A stretch of DNA of 64,000 nt from Shewanella putrefaciens (GTDB taxonomy: Bacteria > Pseudomonadota > Gammaproteobacteria > Enterobacterales > Shewanellaceae): the NCBI RefSeq assembly GCF_016406325.1, contig NZ_CP066370.1:3720001-3784000 (forward strand). The letters are read 5' to 3'. The stretch's first letter is position 1. Each line of letters starts with the position of its first letter. Below are positions 46,664-56,379 of this stretch, piece by piece. A program made the translations under genes and the position numbers. A model generated the notes under the pieces. It searched no databases, was not told the origin of the DNA, and was given only the letters and a program-made list of their open reading frames with translations.

Positions 46664-46679
46664 AATAAAGGATAACCAA

Positions 46680-47264
46680 ATGAAATTACGCTATTTTCCC
46701 TTTGTTCTACTGGCGTGTTTTGGCCTATTTTCTAATAGCAGCCCAGCACACTCATTAGACAATAAACTCTACAGCACGGGCGAGCCCCTTCCTAAACCTC
46801 GAGTTATGACGGGCTTTGTAGAGATGCAGCACGCACGCGGCGTACCAGAAGTCCACTTTATTGATGAATCAGGGCAAACTCAAACCCTAAAACAGCACCA
46901 AGGAAAATTGGTTTTGGTCAACCTTTGGGCAACCTGGTGTACCCCCTGTTTACGGGAAATTCCAGAACTCCAAAAACTGAAGCAACAATATCAAGGGAAA
47001 AATATCGCCATCATCCCTATCTCTATCGATGAAGAACCTAAAGATGTACGCCCTTTTCTTAACCAATATGGCTTTAGCGGCTATGCCACTTGGCTTGACC
47101 CAAAGCAAAATGTAGAGCAAATCATCCCAGCGAATGTCGTCCCAGCGAGTTATATTTTTGATGCTAAAGGTAATCTTGTGGGTTTTGTACGGGGTTATTT
47201 AGATTGGAGTGATAAAGATGTTGGCCCTTATCTTGATCAACTGATTGCAAAATACGGCCAATAA
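46680..47264 (+). CDS. sirG: CcmG/DsbE-type thioredoxin-like protein (SirG)
   Basis: 194 residues with a signal peptide (YFPFVLLACFGLFSNSSPA). The thioredoxin fold has the active site WATWCTPCLREIPEL (Cys87 and Cys90) and the cis-Pro in VVPASYIFD. It is a periplasmic reductant that keeps the apocytochrome or SirF thiols reduced. It starts 16 bases after sirF and completes the haem-ligation operon. Confidence 0.9.
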   Translation: MKLRYFPFVLLACFGLFSNSSPAHSLDNKLYSTGEPLPKPRVMTGFVEMQHARGVPEVHFIDESGQTQTLKQHQGKLVLVNLWATWCTPCLREIPELQKLKQQYQGKNIAIIPISIDEEPKDVRPFLNQYGFSGYATWLDPKQNVEQIIPANVVPASYIFDAKGNLVGFVRGYLDWSDKDVGPYLDQLIAKYGQ

Positions 47265-47439
47265 TCACCAAGTAACACAGGCTCACAATATATTTCTCCA
47301 TTCGGTCATCCGCCAATATTTGCCGAAACCCGCTGCTACCCATTTGGCTGCGGGTATTTTTATATTCGCCCCATCTTTGTATTCTGCGGTGCGTTTCTTT
47401 AAAATTGTCGCCAAACTTTTTTATATCAAGGCACATCAG

Positions 47440-48018
47440 ATGAAACTCACCCGCTTAACTCAACCTATTTATGACCACTTATATCGTGATATCAGTGAGT
47501 TTCGTCGCACCTTCGATTTACCCGTTAATGATGTTCATTCCTTAGATGACAAGGCTGACACCCTACATACTTCACTGATTATTGAGGAGTTAACTGAGCT
47601 TGCCGAAGCCGATAGCCGTATCGAACAGGCCGATGCCATAGTCGATTCTGTATATGTGTTAATGGGACGTTTAGTGCATTTGGGCGCGCAAGCAATGACG
47701 GACAGACTCGAAATCAGTTACCTGATTGACTTGTTGCTTTGCGTGGCTCATAACCGTGAAATCGACTTTATCGCCTGCTGGGATGAAGTGCATTCGAGCA
47801 ATATGAGTAAAGTGTGCCGTAACGAGCAAGAACTGGCTGAGACTATTGCCTTTTATGCCAAACAAGGTGTTGAAATTGTCGGTAGTCAGCAAGGTGATTT
47901 TATCATCGCCAAATGCGCTAAAGATGTGGAAATGGCAGGTAAAGTCGTTCGCCAAGGCAAGGTACTAAAATCGGTTTACTATCGCCCAGCAGATTTAACA
48001 ACACTGGTTAAAGCCTAA
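47440..48018 (+). CDS. MazG/HisE-like nucleotide pyrophosphohydrolase-domain protein
   Basis: About 192 residues from the ATG at 47440 (MKLTRLTQPIYDHLYRDI), with AAGG upstream; a longer frame begins inside sirG and is not credible. The metal-binding pattern EELTELAEADSRIEQADAIVD (two Glu pairs, then Glu-x-x-Asp) matches the all-alpha NTP pyrophosphatase superfamily. The C-terminal part is a separate domain with VEIVGSQQGDFIIAKCAKDVE. The exact substrate is unknown. It lies about 175 bases after the sir genes and is not clearly part of their operon. Confidence 0.75.
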   Translation: MKLTRLTQPIYDHLYRDISEFRRTFDLPVNDVHSLDDKADTLHTSLIIEELTELAEADSRIEQADAIVDSVYVLMGRLVHLGAQAMTDRLEISYLIDLLLCVAHNREIDFIACWDEVHSSNMSKVCRNEQELAETIAFYAKQGVEIVGSQQGDFIIAKCAKDVEMAGKVVRQGKVLKSVYYRPADLTTLVKA

Positions 48019-48083
48019 ACGCTTTCGAGTCGACTCTACGGCAGCGCAGGCTTTTCAATGATATTTATCACGGGGAAATTCGT

Positions 48084-48380
48084 ATGAATCCAGCGAAAGT
48101 GGTGCGTGCCGAGGTTAAGCAATTAACGGATTTACCCAATATTGGTAAAGCCTGCGCTGCGGATCTGCGTCTACTCGGCATAGAGACGCCAGTGCAATTG
48201 CTTGGGAGAAATCCCTACGAAATGTACCGCACACTCAACACATTAACAGGGGTAAAACAGGATCCTTGTATGCTCGATGTGTTTATCTCCATCACCCGTT
48301 TTATGGCGGGTGATGATCCTAAGCCTTGGTGGTTTTACACCGATGAACGCAAAAATACCTTAGGACAGACTAAGCCTTAA
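48084..48380 (+). CDS. Cdd1-family helix-hairpin-helix protein
   Basis: 98 residues, GGGGAAA ribosome-binding region. A helix-hairpin-helix is visible in LTDLPNIGKACAADLRLLG, followed by the Cdd1 pattern PVQLLGRNPYEMYRTL, DPCMLDVFISITRFM and KPWWFYTDERK. This is the PF11731 (Cdd1, pathogenicity locus / mitomycin resistance) family, of unknown mechanism. It follows the MazG-like gene in the same direction after 65 bases. Confidence 0.85.
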   Translation: MNPAKVVRAEVKQLTDLPNIGKACAADLRLLGIETPVQLLGRNPYEMYRTLNTLTGVKQDPCMLDVFISITRFMAGDDPKPWWFYTDERKNTLGQTKP

Positions 48381-48383
48381 CTT

Positions 48384-49466
48384 TTAGCTTCCAGCCTGTG
48401 TATCTATTTGTATAACTTCAGGTTCTTCCCTTAGCCATTCCCGCCAAATGGCTACCAGCAAGGCCATCAGTACTGGACCGACAAATAAACCAACAAACCC
48501 CATGGTTTTCACCCCGCCGATCAGACCGAAAAAAGTCGGTAAGAAAGGTAATTTAATCGGCCCACCAACAAGATTTGGCCTTAGGGTTTTATCGACAATA
48601 AACAGCTCTATACTGCCCCAAAGGAATAAACCGACTCCGGCGGTCATATCACCAGTGCCGACAAGATAGAGTGAAATCAAGGTAAACATAGTGGGCGCAC
48701 CGCCGGGGATAAGCGCCATAAATGCGGTTAACACCCCAAAAGCCACAGCCGAAGGTACACCCGCAATCCAATAGGCAATGCCGAGCACTATGCCCTCACC
48801 AATGGCAATAAGCGTCATACCTATCACGGTAGAACTAACCGTTGCAGGCACCACGCGGGAAAAACTGTGCCAACGGGCAGGCAAAACACGTTCACCCACA
48901 ATATCGAGCTGTTTCGCAATATGTTCGCCATCTTTATATAAGAAAAACAAAGTGATCAGCATAAAAAGTAAGGTCAGTAACAGCCCTAAGGTGTTCCAGC
49001 CCAATTGCAGTACCCAACGGGAAATACCACTTAAATTTTGACCACTGATGGCACTGATTATTTTACCCAACTCGTGGGGTTCACCGATAAACTCGTGCCA
49101 TTGCAGGGTGAGCCACTCTCCTATCAAAGGTAATTCTTTGATCCAGACAGGCACAGCAGCACCATGCTGATTCGTGTGGACGAGCCACTCAACCCAGCCC
49201 CTAATTTCATGTAAAGCATAGGAAAAAACGAACGCAAGCGGGATAACCAACCCTAATACAATGAGCACCAAAGCAATCGTCGCCGCCAACGCTGAACGAC
49301 CACGGCATTTTGCCAATAGTTTTTGATAAAGCGGCCAACTCGAAAAACACACAATCAGGGCAGCTAAGGCGGGGACTAAAAAGTCGATAAAAAAGAATAC
49401 ACCGGCACATAAGAGTAAAATTAACAGAGTTCGACCAATTGCGGCATTACTGAAAATCGGCGTCAT
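48384..49466 (-). CDS. AI-2E (PerM) family transporter
   Basis: 360 residues with seven or eight membrane helices. Family features include FFIDFLVPALAALIVCFSSWPLY near the N-terminus (read in parts), the central YKDGEHIAKQL region (about 173), and the C-terminal FGLIGGVKTMGFVGLFVGPVLMAL. The AI-2E superfamily includes putative autoinducer and sodium/proton exporters. The substrate here is not predictable. It is convergent with the Cdd1 gene (three bases between stop codons). Confidence 0.88.
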   Translation of the reverse strand: MTPIFSNAAIGRTLLILLLCAGVFFFIDFLVPALAALIVCFSSWPLYQKLLAKCRGRSALAATIALVLIVLGLVIPLAFVFSYALHEIRGWVEWLVHTNQHGAAVPVWIKELPLIGEWLTLQWHEFIGEPHELGKIISAISGQNLSGISRWVLQLGWNTLGLLLTLLFMLITLFFLYKDGEHIAKQLDIVGERVLPARWHSFSRVVPATVSSTVIGMTLIAIGEGIVLGIAYWIAGVPSAVAFGVLTAFMALIPGGAPTMFTLISLYLVGTGDMTAGVGLFLWGSIELFIVDKTLRPNLVGGPIKLPFLPTFFGLIGGVKTMGFVGLFVGPVLMALLVAIWREWLREEPEVIQIDTQAGS

Positions 49467-49536
49467 AACTAAACTGTATCCTTTACTTCAAAGCATTAAC
49501 TCATAGGTTTGATATTCTATTTCTAGAAAGCAGATT

Positions 49537-50601
49537 TTATGACACTTCTGCACTCAACCAAATCCCCAACGCCAATTGTTTTGTAAGCTCTGCGGCGGGA
49601 ATCGCCTGACAGCCAGTTGCATTTTGGCCGCACCAGAGCGGACTAAAATCGCCAAATCCCTGTTGTTCAGCAGCGCTTCGCAATCCAGCGATAGCATTCG
49701 AAGCAAGCGGAAAATCCGGTACCGCACTATTGATAGGCCCAAGTTCGGCCATAAAACGGTTTACAATACCGCGGGCAGGGCGGCCAGAAAATAAATTAGT
49801 GAGCGCCGTATGTTGCGCAGTCTCACTTTGCAGTGCTGCGCGGTGAATTTTAGTGGTAGTGCATTCAGGACAGAGTAAATAGGCCGTACCCACTTGCACC
49901 GCCGACGCGCCCATTGCCATCGCAGCGCGCACCGTTTTAGCATCGACTATCCCGCCCGCGGCGATAACAGGTACATCAACGGCGGCAATAATCTGTGGCA
50001 ATAAAGCAAAAGTACCAAGCTGCTCGGTGAGATCGTCCGATAGGAAATGCCCCCTGTGCCCCCCAGCCTCTAAACCCTGAGCAATAATGGCATCTACCCC
50101 ACGCGCTTCTAACCATAAGGCTTCTTCTAAAGTGGTTGCGGTAGAAATAACCTTGGAACCCCAAGATTTAATCTCCAGCAACAAGTCTTCATTCGGTAAA
50201 CCAAAATGAAAACTCACAACTTCGGGCTTAAATTTAGCTAACACTTCTGCCTGAGCACTCGTGTATGGCGCACGTTGTGCTCCCGCAATTTGAGTATCAG
50301 GATGGATACCCAATTCAGTAAAATAAGGGGTGAGTTGTTTAAGCCATGCGGCTTGTTTCGCCGCTTGTGGTTCAGGTTCGTGGTGACAAAAGAAGTTTAC
50401 GTTAATGGGTTTAGTTGTGTGGCTACGGATCAGGCTAAGTTCTGCATCTAATGTCTCAAGGGATAACATGGCACAGGGCAAAGATCCCAACGCGCCCGCC
50501 TGTGATACCGCAATCGTTAAGGCACTGCCTTGGACACCTGCCATCGGCGCTTGGATAATGGGTAACTCAATTCCAAATAGTCGGGTTAACTGGCACGGCA
50601 T
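49537..50601 (-). CDS. nitronate monooxygenase
   Basis: 354 residues with a near-perfect GGAGGTGAT Shine-Dalgarno. It is an FMN-dependent TIM-barrel enzyme: PIIQAPMAGVQGSALTIAVSQAG (about 14-35, read in parts), SFHFGLPNEDLL, the AQGLEAGGHRGHFLSDD FMN/catalytic His block (about 172-188), PVIAAGGIVDAKTV and MGASAVQVGTAYLLCPE. It oxidises alkyl nitronates such as propionate 3-nitronate. Class I features (HxGxxxG region and long C-terminal) fit best. Confidence 0.9.
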   Translation of the reverse strand: MPCQLTRLFGIELPIIQAPMAGVQGSALTIAVSQAGALGSLPCAMLSLETLDAELSLIRSHTTKPINVNFFCHHEPEPQAAKQAAWLKQLTPYFTELGIHPDTQIAGAQRAPYTSAQAEVLAKFKPEVVSFHFGLPNEDLLLEIKSWGSKVISTATTLEEALWLEARGVDAIIAQGLEAGGHRGHFLSDDLTEQLGTFALLPQIIAAVDVPVIAAGGIVDAKTVRAAMAMGASAVQVGTAYLLCPECTTTKIHRAALQSETAQHTALTNLFSGRPARGIVNRFMAELGPINSAVPDFPLASNAIAGLRSAAEQQGFGDFSPLWCGQNATGCQAIPAAELTKQLALGIWLSAEVS

Positions 50602-50683
50602 ACATCACCTCCTTTGATAGTGCTCCTGATAAAACTGAACAACTTAGCCTTAGCCGTAAACAAAAATCGTGAACGACAAACGT

Positions 50684-51544
50684 TTAGATTAGATAATCAG
50701 CCCCCAAGCCAACAAATAATGCGAGTCCCGCCCAGTTATTGTTAAGAAAAGCCTTAAAACAAGGGGCGCGTTCACGACCAAAAATCAGCATTTGTTGGTA
50801 AGTACTAAAGCCAACAAAAGTCAGTAAACCAAGGCCATAGAGTAAACCACGCTCAGCACTCCAACCCGCAGCAATAAAACAGACTAGTGCAGCAATCTGA
50901 AATAAGCCTATGATTTGGCGGTCATATTTACCGAACAAAATGGCAGTGGATTTTATACCCACCTTAAGATCATCGTCCCTATCAACCATGGCATACATAG
51001 TGTCGTAGGCAACTGTCCAAAACCAATTCGCCGCAAATAACCACCAAGCCTCCATCGGTACTTCACCCGTCTGCGCGGCATACGCCATAGGGATAGACCA
51101 ACTCCACACCACGCCTAAAAACATCTGCGGCATATTAGTAATGCGTTTGGTGAAGGGATAAATGATAGTGAGGATAATGCCAACAACGGATAATTTAACC
51201 ACTAATCCATTGAGTAATAAGACTAAACCAAATGCAGATAAACCTAAGACGACAAACAGTATCAAGGCTTCTTTAGTGCTGATTTCGCCACTGGCCAGCG
51301 GCCGAGATTTAGTGCGCTCCACAAAAGAGTCAAGATCGCGATCGGCATAGTCGTTAATAATGCAGCCACAGGCACGCATGATCACCACACCAATAATGAA
51401 TATGATCAATACCTTAAGATCGGGCATACCACCCGCCGCTAACATCAGCGCCATCAAACATGGCCACATCAGTAATAACGTACCGATAGGACGGTCGAGT
51501 CGAGTCAGACGGGAATACACGTCCCACTTCTGCTTTAAATTCAT
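50684..51544 (-). CDS. ubiA: 4-hydroxybenzoate polyprenyltransferase
   Basis: 286 residues with GGAGTACC before the ATG. It has eight or nine membrane helices and both aspartate-rich motifs: [20 protein letters not shown] (about 64-83) and [21 protein letters not shown] (about 180-200, read in parts). UbiA transfers the polyprenyl chain to 4-hydroxybenzoate in the inner membrane as the second step in ubiquinone synthesis. ubiD (28716) is in the same window but not linked. Confidence 0.95.
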   Translation of the reverse strand: MNLKQKWDVYSRLTRLDRPIGTLLLMWPCLMALMLAAGGMPDLKVLIIFIIGVVIMRACGCIINDYADRDLDSFVERTKSRPLASGEISTKEALILFVVLGLSAFGLVLLLNGLVVKLSVVGIILTIIYPFTKRITNMPQMFLGVVWSWSIPMAYAAQTGEVPMEAWWLFAANWFWTVAYDTMYAMVDRDDDLKVGIKSTAILFGKYDRQIIGLFQIAALVCFIAAGWSAERGLLYGLGLLTFVGFSTYQQMLIFGRERAPCFKAFLNNNWAGLALFVGLGADYLI

Positions 51545-51689
51545 TAACGAGGTACTCCCACGCCTAATAATCTACCATTTTCGCCTTCATCCCTATGGGT
51601 TAGCATCATATACCTAAGCTAACCCTGAACGCGAATTCCCACCCAAAAACATTGTCACAAAAGAATGACACTCACCCATCATTTCAAGC

Positions 51690-53858
51690 TTAAAGCGCTT
51701 CTAAACGAGCGTAAGCCACCACTAACCATTTACTGCCAAAGTCGGTAAAACTAACCTGAACTCTGGCCTGTGCGCCGCTGCCTTCAAAGTTGGTGACCTT
51801 GCCTTCACCAAATTTAGGATGATTGACTCTCTGTCCAACATTAAAGCCCGTATCATTTGCCGCTGCCGACTTTTGAGTGCTAAAACGATTATTTGCCATG
51901 GGAGTGGAAACCTGCGCCTTAAGGCGAATTTCATCCACATATTGCGGCGGGATCTCTTTGATAAAACGCGACGGCCGCGCGTAATCTTCGCGGCCATAGA
52001 TACGGCGCGATTCCGCATAGGTAATGTAGAGTTTTTCCATGGCGCGGGTCATGCCCACATAGCAGAGACGGCGTTCTTCATCGAGTCTATCGCCCTCTTC
52101 GAGCGCCATTTTACTCGGGAAAATCCCTTCTTCCACCCCCGCCATGAACACCATAGTGAACTCTAGCCCTTTGGCAGAATGCAGTGTCATTAGCTGCACC
52201 GCATCGGTAAAGGCATCGGCTTGGCCTTCACCCGCTTCGAGCGCCGCGTGGGACAGGAAACCGTTAAGTTCGCCCATGTCCTCCAGCTCTTCTGGCAGCT
52301 CAAAAGTACGCGCCGCCGTGACGAGTTCTTCTAAGTTTTCGATTCTAGCGTGGGCTTTTTCACCCTTTTCGGCTTCATACATGGCCTTAAGACCCGAAGC
52401 TTGGATCACGGTATCGGCCATGCGATACAGCACCATATCTTGAGTGTCTTCACGCATCGTCATGATTAAGTCCATGAAACCACGCACAGAATTTGCTGCG
52501 CGGCCCGCGAGCACTTTCTCGTCGAGCAAACGCACACTCGCCTGCCACAGGGTTAACTCATGCTGGCGCGCAGTGGAGCGCAAAATATCCAAAGTGCGAT
52601 CGCCAATGCCACGGGGCGGCGTGTTCACCACACGCTCAAACGCCGCATCGTCGTCTTTGTTATTGATCAGCCGTAGGTAACCCATGGCATCTTTAATTTC
52701 TTGGCGTTCGAAGAAGCGTAAACCGCCATAGATACGATAGGCTAAACCTTTGTGTAACAAGGCTTCTTCCAATACCCGCGACTGAGCGTTAGAACGATAG
52801 AGAATCGCACAATCACTGAGATTGCCGCCCTTTTCGTGCCAATCATTAATTCGACCGACGATAAAGCGCGCCTCGTCCATTTCATTAAAGGCGCAATAGA
52901 GCGAAATCGGATCGCCATCGGCTTCATCCGTCCATAACTCTTTGCCCATACGCTCGGGGTTATTGGCGATTAACGCGTTGGACGCTTTAAGAATATTCCC
53001 CTTAGAGCGATAGTTTTGCTCGAGGCGAATGGTGGTTGCAGTAGGAAAATCCTGAAGGAAGCGATGCAGGTTTTCAACCTGAGCGCCGCGCCAGCCGTAA
53101 ATCGATTGGTCGTCATCACCGACTATCATCACATTGGCGGTTTGACCGGCAAGCACACGGATCCACGCATATTGGATAGCGTTGGTATCTTGGAACTCGT
53201 CCACCAAAATATGCTTAAAGCGTTCTTGATAATGCGCCAACAAATGCGGCTTATTAAGCCATAACTCATGGGCACGTAAAAGGATTTCGGCAAAATCGAC
53301 TAAACCTGCGCGGTCACAAGACTCTTGATAAACCTGATAAATCTTTAGCAGATTCTGCTCAAGCGGAAAACCGCCCGCATCGATATGTTTAGGGCGTAAT
53401 CCTTGGTCTTTTTTACCATTGATATAACCCTGAGCTTGGCGTGGAGGATATTGTTTCTCATCCAAATTCAGGCTTTTAAGAATACGTTTGATCAAGCGCA
53501 CTTGATCGTCAGAATCGAGGATTTGGAAGCTTTGCGGTAAACCCGCATCTTGGAAGTGAGTGCGCAACAAGCGATGTGCCAAGCCATGGAACGTGCCAAT
53601 CCACATGCGGCCCATATTGGTGCCAGCGACTTTTTCAACTCGCTCGCGCATCTCAGCCGCAGCTTTATTGGTAAACGTCACCGCAAGAATCGAGTAAGGA
53701 CTCTGCTGTTCAACCTGCATCAGCCACGCAATACGGTGGGTCAACACCCGAGTTTTACCACTGCCCGCGCCCGCCAACACTAACATGCTAGATTGCGGTG
53801 CCGCGACAGCCTCGCGCTGCTTGTCATTCAGGCCGTCTAGTAAAGAAGATACGTCCAT
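51690..53858 (-). CDS. uvrD: DNA helicase II (UvrD)
   Basis: About 722 residues from the ATG at 53858 (MDVSSLLDGLNDKQREAVAAP), with GGAGG upstream. SF1A helicase motifs: Walker A LAGAGSGKTRVL (about 28-39), motif Ia FTNKAAAEMRERV, motif II LVDEFQDTN, motif III VGDDDQSIYGWRGA, motif IV LEQNYRS, and motif V TLHSAKGLEFTMVFMAG. It acts in nucleotide-excision repair, mismatch repair and RecA-filament removal. The C-terminal region FNVGQRVNHPKFGEGKV is the RNA-polymerase-binding Tudor-like domain. Monocistronic. Confidence 0.97.
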   Translation of the reverse strand: MDVSSLLDGLNDKQREAVAAPQSSMLVLAGAGSGKTRVLTHRIAWLMQVEQQSPYSILAVTFTNKAAAEMRERVEKVAGTNMGRMWIGTFHGLAHRLLRTHFQDAGLPQSFQILDSDDQVRLIKRILKSLNLDEKQYPPRQAQGYINGKKDQGLRPKHIDAGGFPLEQNLLKIYQVYQESCDRAGLVDFAEILLRAHELWLNKPHLLAHYQERFKHILVDEFQDTNAIQYAWIRVLAGQTANVMIVGDDDQSIYGWRGAQVENLHRFLQDFPTATTIRLEQNYRSKGNILKASNALIANNPERMGKELWTDEADGDPISLYCAFNEMDEARFIVGRINDWHEKGGNLSDCAILYRSNAQSRVLEEALLHKGLAYRIYGGLRFFERQEIKDAMGYLRLINNKDDDAAFERVVNTPPRGIGDRTLDILRSTARQHELTLWQASVRLLDEKVLAGRAANSVRGFMDLIMTMREDTQDMVLYRMADTVIQASGLKAMYEAEKGEKAHARIENLEELVTAARTFELPEELEDMGELNGFLSHAALEAGEGQADAFTDAVQLMTLHSAKGLEFTMVFMAGVEEGIFPSKMALEEGDRLDEERRLCYVGMTRAMEKLYITYAESRRIYGREDYARPSRFIKEIPPQYVDEIRLKAQVSTPMANNRFSTQKSAAANDTGFNVGQRVNHPKFGEGKVTNFEGSGAQARVQVSFTDFGSKWLVVAYARLEAL

Positions 53859-54012
53859 TCTCGCCTCCAAAAAATCGAGGGGGCATTATAACAGAAGAAA
53901 ACCCGCCTGCGTGCCTGATCCATAAGACAAGAGCCACTAGACGAGAACCATAGGACGAATGACAAGTTGCCGCATCTTGCTTTGCACTGGTGTTGTAATG
54001 ACAACATTGATT

Positions 54013-54335
54013 AAGCACTGTCATTCCCGCAATGCTTGTGGGCGGGAATCCAGCTTTTCGGTAACAGATCTTTGTTTTTAGGGTAGGAATTGAACAAATG
54101 CAAGGCTGTATTAATGACTCATAGAGAAGGTGTTCATCATTCTGTTTCAGCGATTAAGCACTGTCATTCCAGTGACACGCCATTAACTCATCCCTGAGGG
54201 CTCGACGACGGCATCCATGCCGTCAACGGTCACTTCCATGACAGTGCTGAATCTTGCCAACCTCTACAGTAATCTGCCCCCCCTTCTTACAAGCATGCAC
54301 CGTATAAATTTAACGATGGATGTATCGTTAATTTC
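54013..54335. repeat. third copy of dispersed element family A
   Basis: It has the same order as 31049-31758: REP-like hairpin (CATTCCCGC at about 54022 with GCGGGAATCC), then GCACTGTCATTCCAGTGAC (54158-54176) and its inverted partner GTCACTTCCATGACAGTGC (54229-54247), then the ending AATTTAACGATGGATG. An isolated end of the same family lies at 56217-56237 in opposite orientation. Confidence 0.85.
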
Positions 54336-54441
54336 TCTTTATTTAATAATAAGTTTTAATGGCACACTAATTTGAGTCTCGACCCAAAAAGAGAAGCATT
54401 GTGCTTCCCTTAGATTTTTTTGGTTGGTTTGCCTTCAATGA

Positions 54442-55488
54442 TCAGGCTTTAGAATCGCAAAAATGGAATGCTTCATCAGCTATTGAAAGACATTCTGAAC
54501 ACTCTGTTTCAGTTGGTTTATAGCCATCATGAACGACGTCGTTCCTTATCTCCTTGAACCTAAGCAATTGCTTCACCAAGCCATCCACTTCTTTATTAAA
54601 CAAATTTGGCAAAGCTTCGGTTATCACATCATGAATGCGCCCATACTTTTTGATCTTATTACCTTTAGCTCTGTAGACGTTTAGTAGGTTGTACAAAGAC
54701 AGCTCAAGCGCAATGAATGACTCCAACACAGCCGCACAGTAATTATCTTGTTCATTCGCCATTTCATATGCCCGCATCAGAGTTACACGCCAGCTAGGAA
54801 AGTCCCCTGTCGTAAGGTAATGGGCAATGTGTCTAGTGCTTCTAGCACGGTTGAAGTTAGGCAATTCATGATCTGCTAGGTTCATCGATTGCAAAGAAGT
54901 GAACCTTTGAGCATCAGGCTCCCAATCATCGAACAGTTCACTGACTCGTTGATCGGGGTCTTTCTCCAAGTGTTGTTCGTTGTACGGCTTAAACCCAGTA
55001 ACAATGTAGGGTTTAAAGCCAGTCATAAAGGCTACCTCCTTGATTGACGTGTCTAGTGTGGCGTAGCGATAGACCCTGATAAAGTGATTCAGGGCGTCTA
55101 AAGCTTTAATTTCTAAATCTTCGGAAAGGCCATCGGCTTCAACGGCAACACGCACAAGTGTGGTGATACTGGAGCTACTGAACTGTGTGTGCCCATTTTC
55201 AGTATCCATTAATAAACTAACATCAATTGAACCATCATCCCGCTGAACAGCGTTGCAAATCTGGTTGTCTCCAGTCTGTCGTGATGCTTCAAAATCATAC
55301 TTGAAGCCCTCTGAGTTATCATGTTCAACTTTGATTATCCTGTCATTCACTGATAAGGTGTTTACGGAATTCATAGGCTTACCAATACCCACAACAAAAC
55401 GCTCCCCTTCATAATCGAATGAAGCTTCACCGGGCAGAACTCGAATATTTCCAGGGTAAAAGAACTGAAATAGTGCACAACCTTTCAA
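54442..55488 (-). CDS. orphan protein with a C-terminal HEPN-like RX4H motif, in repeat island 2
   Basis: 348 residues, no signal peptide or membrane segment. The N-terminal part (about 1-200) looks like a mixed alpha/beta domain and contains a short duplicated TGFKPY sequence at about residues 154-168. The C-terminal part (about 230-345) is all helical and ends in FKEIRNDVVHDGYKP: Arg315 and His320 form RX4H, the catalytic motif of HEPN RNases, preceded by the usual LESFIALELSLYNLL helix. HEPN domains are common in toxins and antiviral systems; whether this one is active is unknown. It stands alone, bounded by repeat families A and B. Confidence 0.75.
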   Translation of the reverse strand: MKGCALFQFFYPGNIRVLPGEASFDYEGERFVVGIGKPMNSVNTLSVNDRIIKVEHDNSEGFKYDFEASRQTGDNQICNAVQRDDGSIDVSLLMDTENGHTQFSSSSITTLVRVAVEADGLSEDLEIKALDALNHFIRVYRYATLDTSIKEVAFMTGFKPYIVTGFKPYNEQHLEKDPDQRVSELFDDWEPDAQRFTSLQSMNLADHELPNFNRARSTRHIAHYLTTGDFPSWRVTLMRAYEMANEQDNYCAAVLESFIALELSLYNLLNVYRAKGNKIKKYGRIHDVITEALPNLFNKEVDGLVKQLLRFKEIRNDVVHDGYKPTETECSECLSIADEAFHFCDSKA

Positions 55489-55681
55489 TGAAGCCTCCTA
55501 GAATCTATTTAACCTGAGCTCGGGATAAGAAATGTTGAACTAATAGCCCTCCAAGTGATCGGATCTTTCGACCAAAAGAAACCCCATCACACCAGAGGGC
55601 CTATCCATAAATTAGTGGAAGTGTTTTTCGATATCTATGATTTTTTTGCTTTTTTCATTCCTAAAGAGTTTATCGTGACAC

Positions 55682-55799
55682 CCATTGTTAAATTTTGCAA
55701 CGTAAAGACCGAATAGGGTGAAACAGGACATCCACAGTTTATCGAGATAAACCATTGTTAAATTTTGCTACGTAATAGAGTGAAACAGGGCATCCACAA
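55682..55799. repeat. 70-base tandem direct repeat
   Basis: Two copies start at 55682 and 55752. Both begin CCATTGTTAAATTTTGC and include GTGAAACAGG and CATCCACA. The middle differs by a few bases. The copies lie upstream of the HEPN-like gene and next to the family B block. Confidence 0.8.
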
Positions 55800-55839
55800 C
55801 GCTTTAATGCTTTAACTGACTAACAGACAACTCAAAAAT

Positions 55840-56090
55840 CAAAGGAATACGGCATCCCCTCGGAGTTGCCGCAGGGCGAATAGACAAATTGCGTGAGTCT
55901 CGCCATGGATGGCGAGCTAGCTTTCGCAGGTGCAAGGACGCATCCTTCGGAAGCGATAGCAAATTTGGCAATGAGCACAAGGGGCTTTCAACTCCGTTGG
56001 GGGCGTCATGGAGCATCCAAGGAGGATAGGACGAGCAGTCCTCCTTGGTCGGGTGTGGGGTGAAGCCCCACGACTTTGACTTTTATTAAA
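55840..56090. repeat. hairpin-rich intergenic repeat (family B), island 2
   Basis: It starts with ATCCCCTCGGAGTTGCCGC (about 55854), a relative of the inverted repeat at 31843, then GGATGGCGAGCTAGC, then the hairpin AAGGAGGATAGGACGAGCAG with TCCTCCTT, and ends in GGGGTGAAGCCCCACGAC. The same order is in 33040-33365. The 55489-56379 gap holds nothing else that I can support except the 70-base repeat and the family A end at 56217. Confidence 0.8.
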
Positions 56091-56379
56091 AAAATCAAAC
56101 AAAGTCTAGGTAAAACTCCATTAGCAAACATCCAACGCAGAATGGCGAATTCCAACTTATGGATCAGTCTAAGTGAATCAGATTCACCCATTACCAAGCT
56201 GCATCTTCAATTGAGCGTGTCACTGGAATGACTATGCTTAATCACTACCACCTGAATAGATAAATCAGCAGCGGAGCTCTACCCCAAACCATCCTTTCAA
56301 TGAGAATAACTTTAGGTAGCGCCTGATCGCGGTTAGAATACTCACCCTGTTTTTCTTGGTTACTTTTTCGGAAACAATA

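Noticed and set aside
47245..47439. N-terminal extension of the MazG-like gene into sirG
   Set aside because: The extra 65 residues overlap the sirG coding end and lack a domain; AAGG before the ATG at 47440 supports the shorter start.
56006..56197. Open frames inside the family B repeat
   Set aside because: They read through hairpin repeats that recur elsewhere and show no protein-like pattern.
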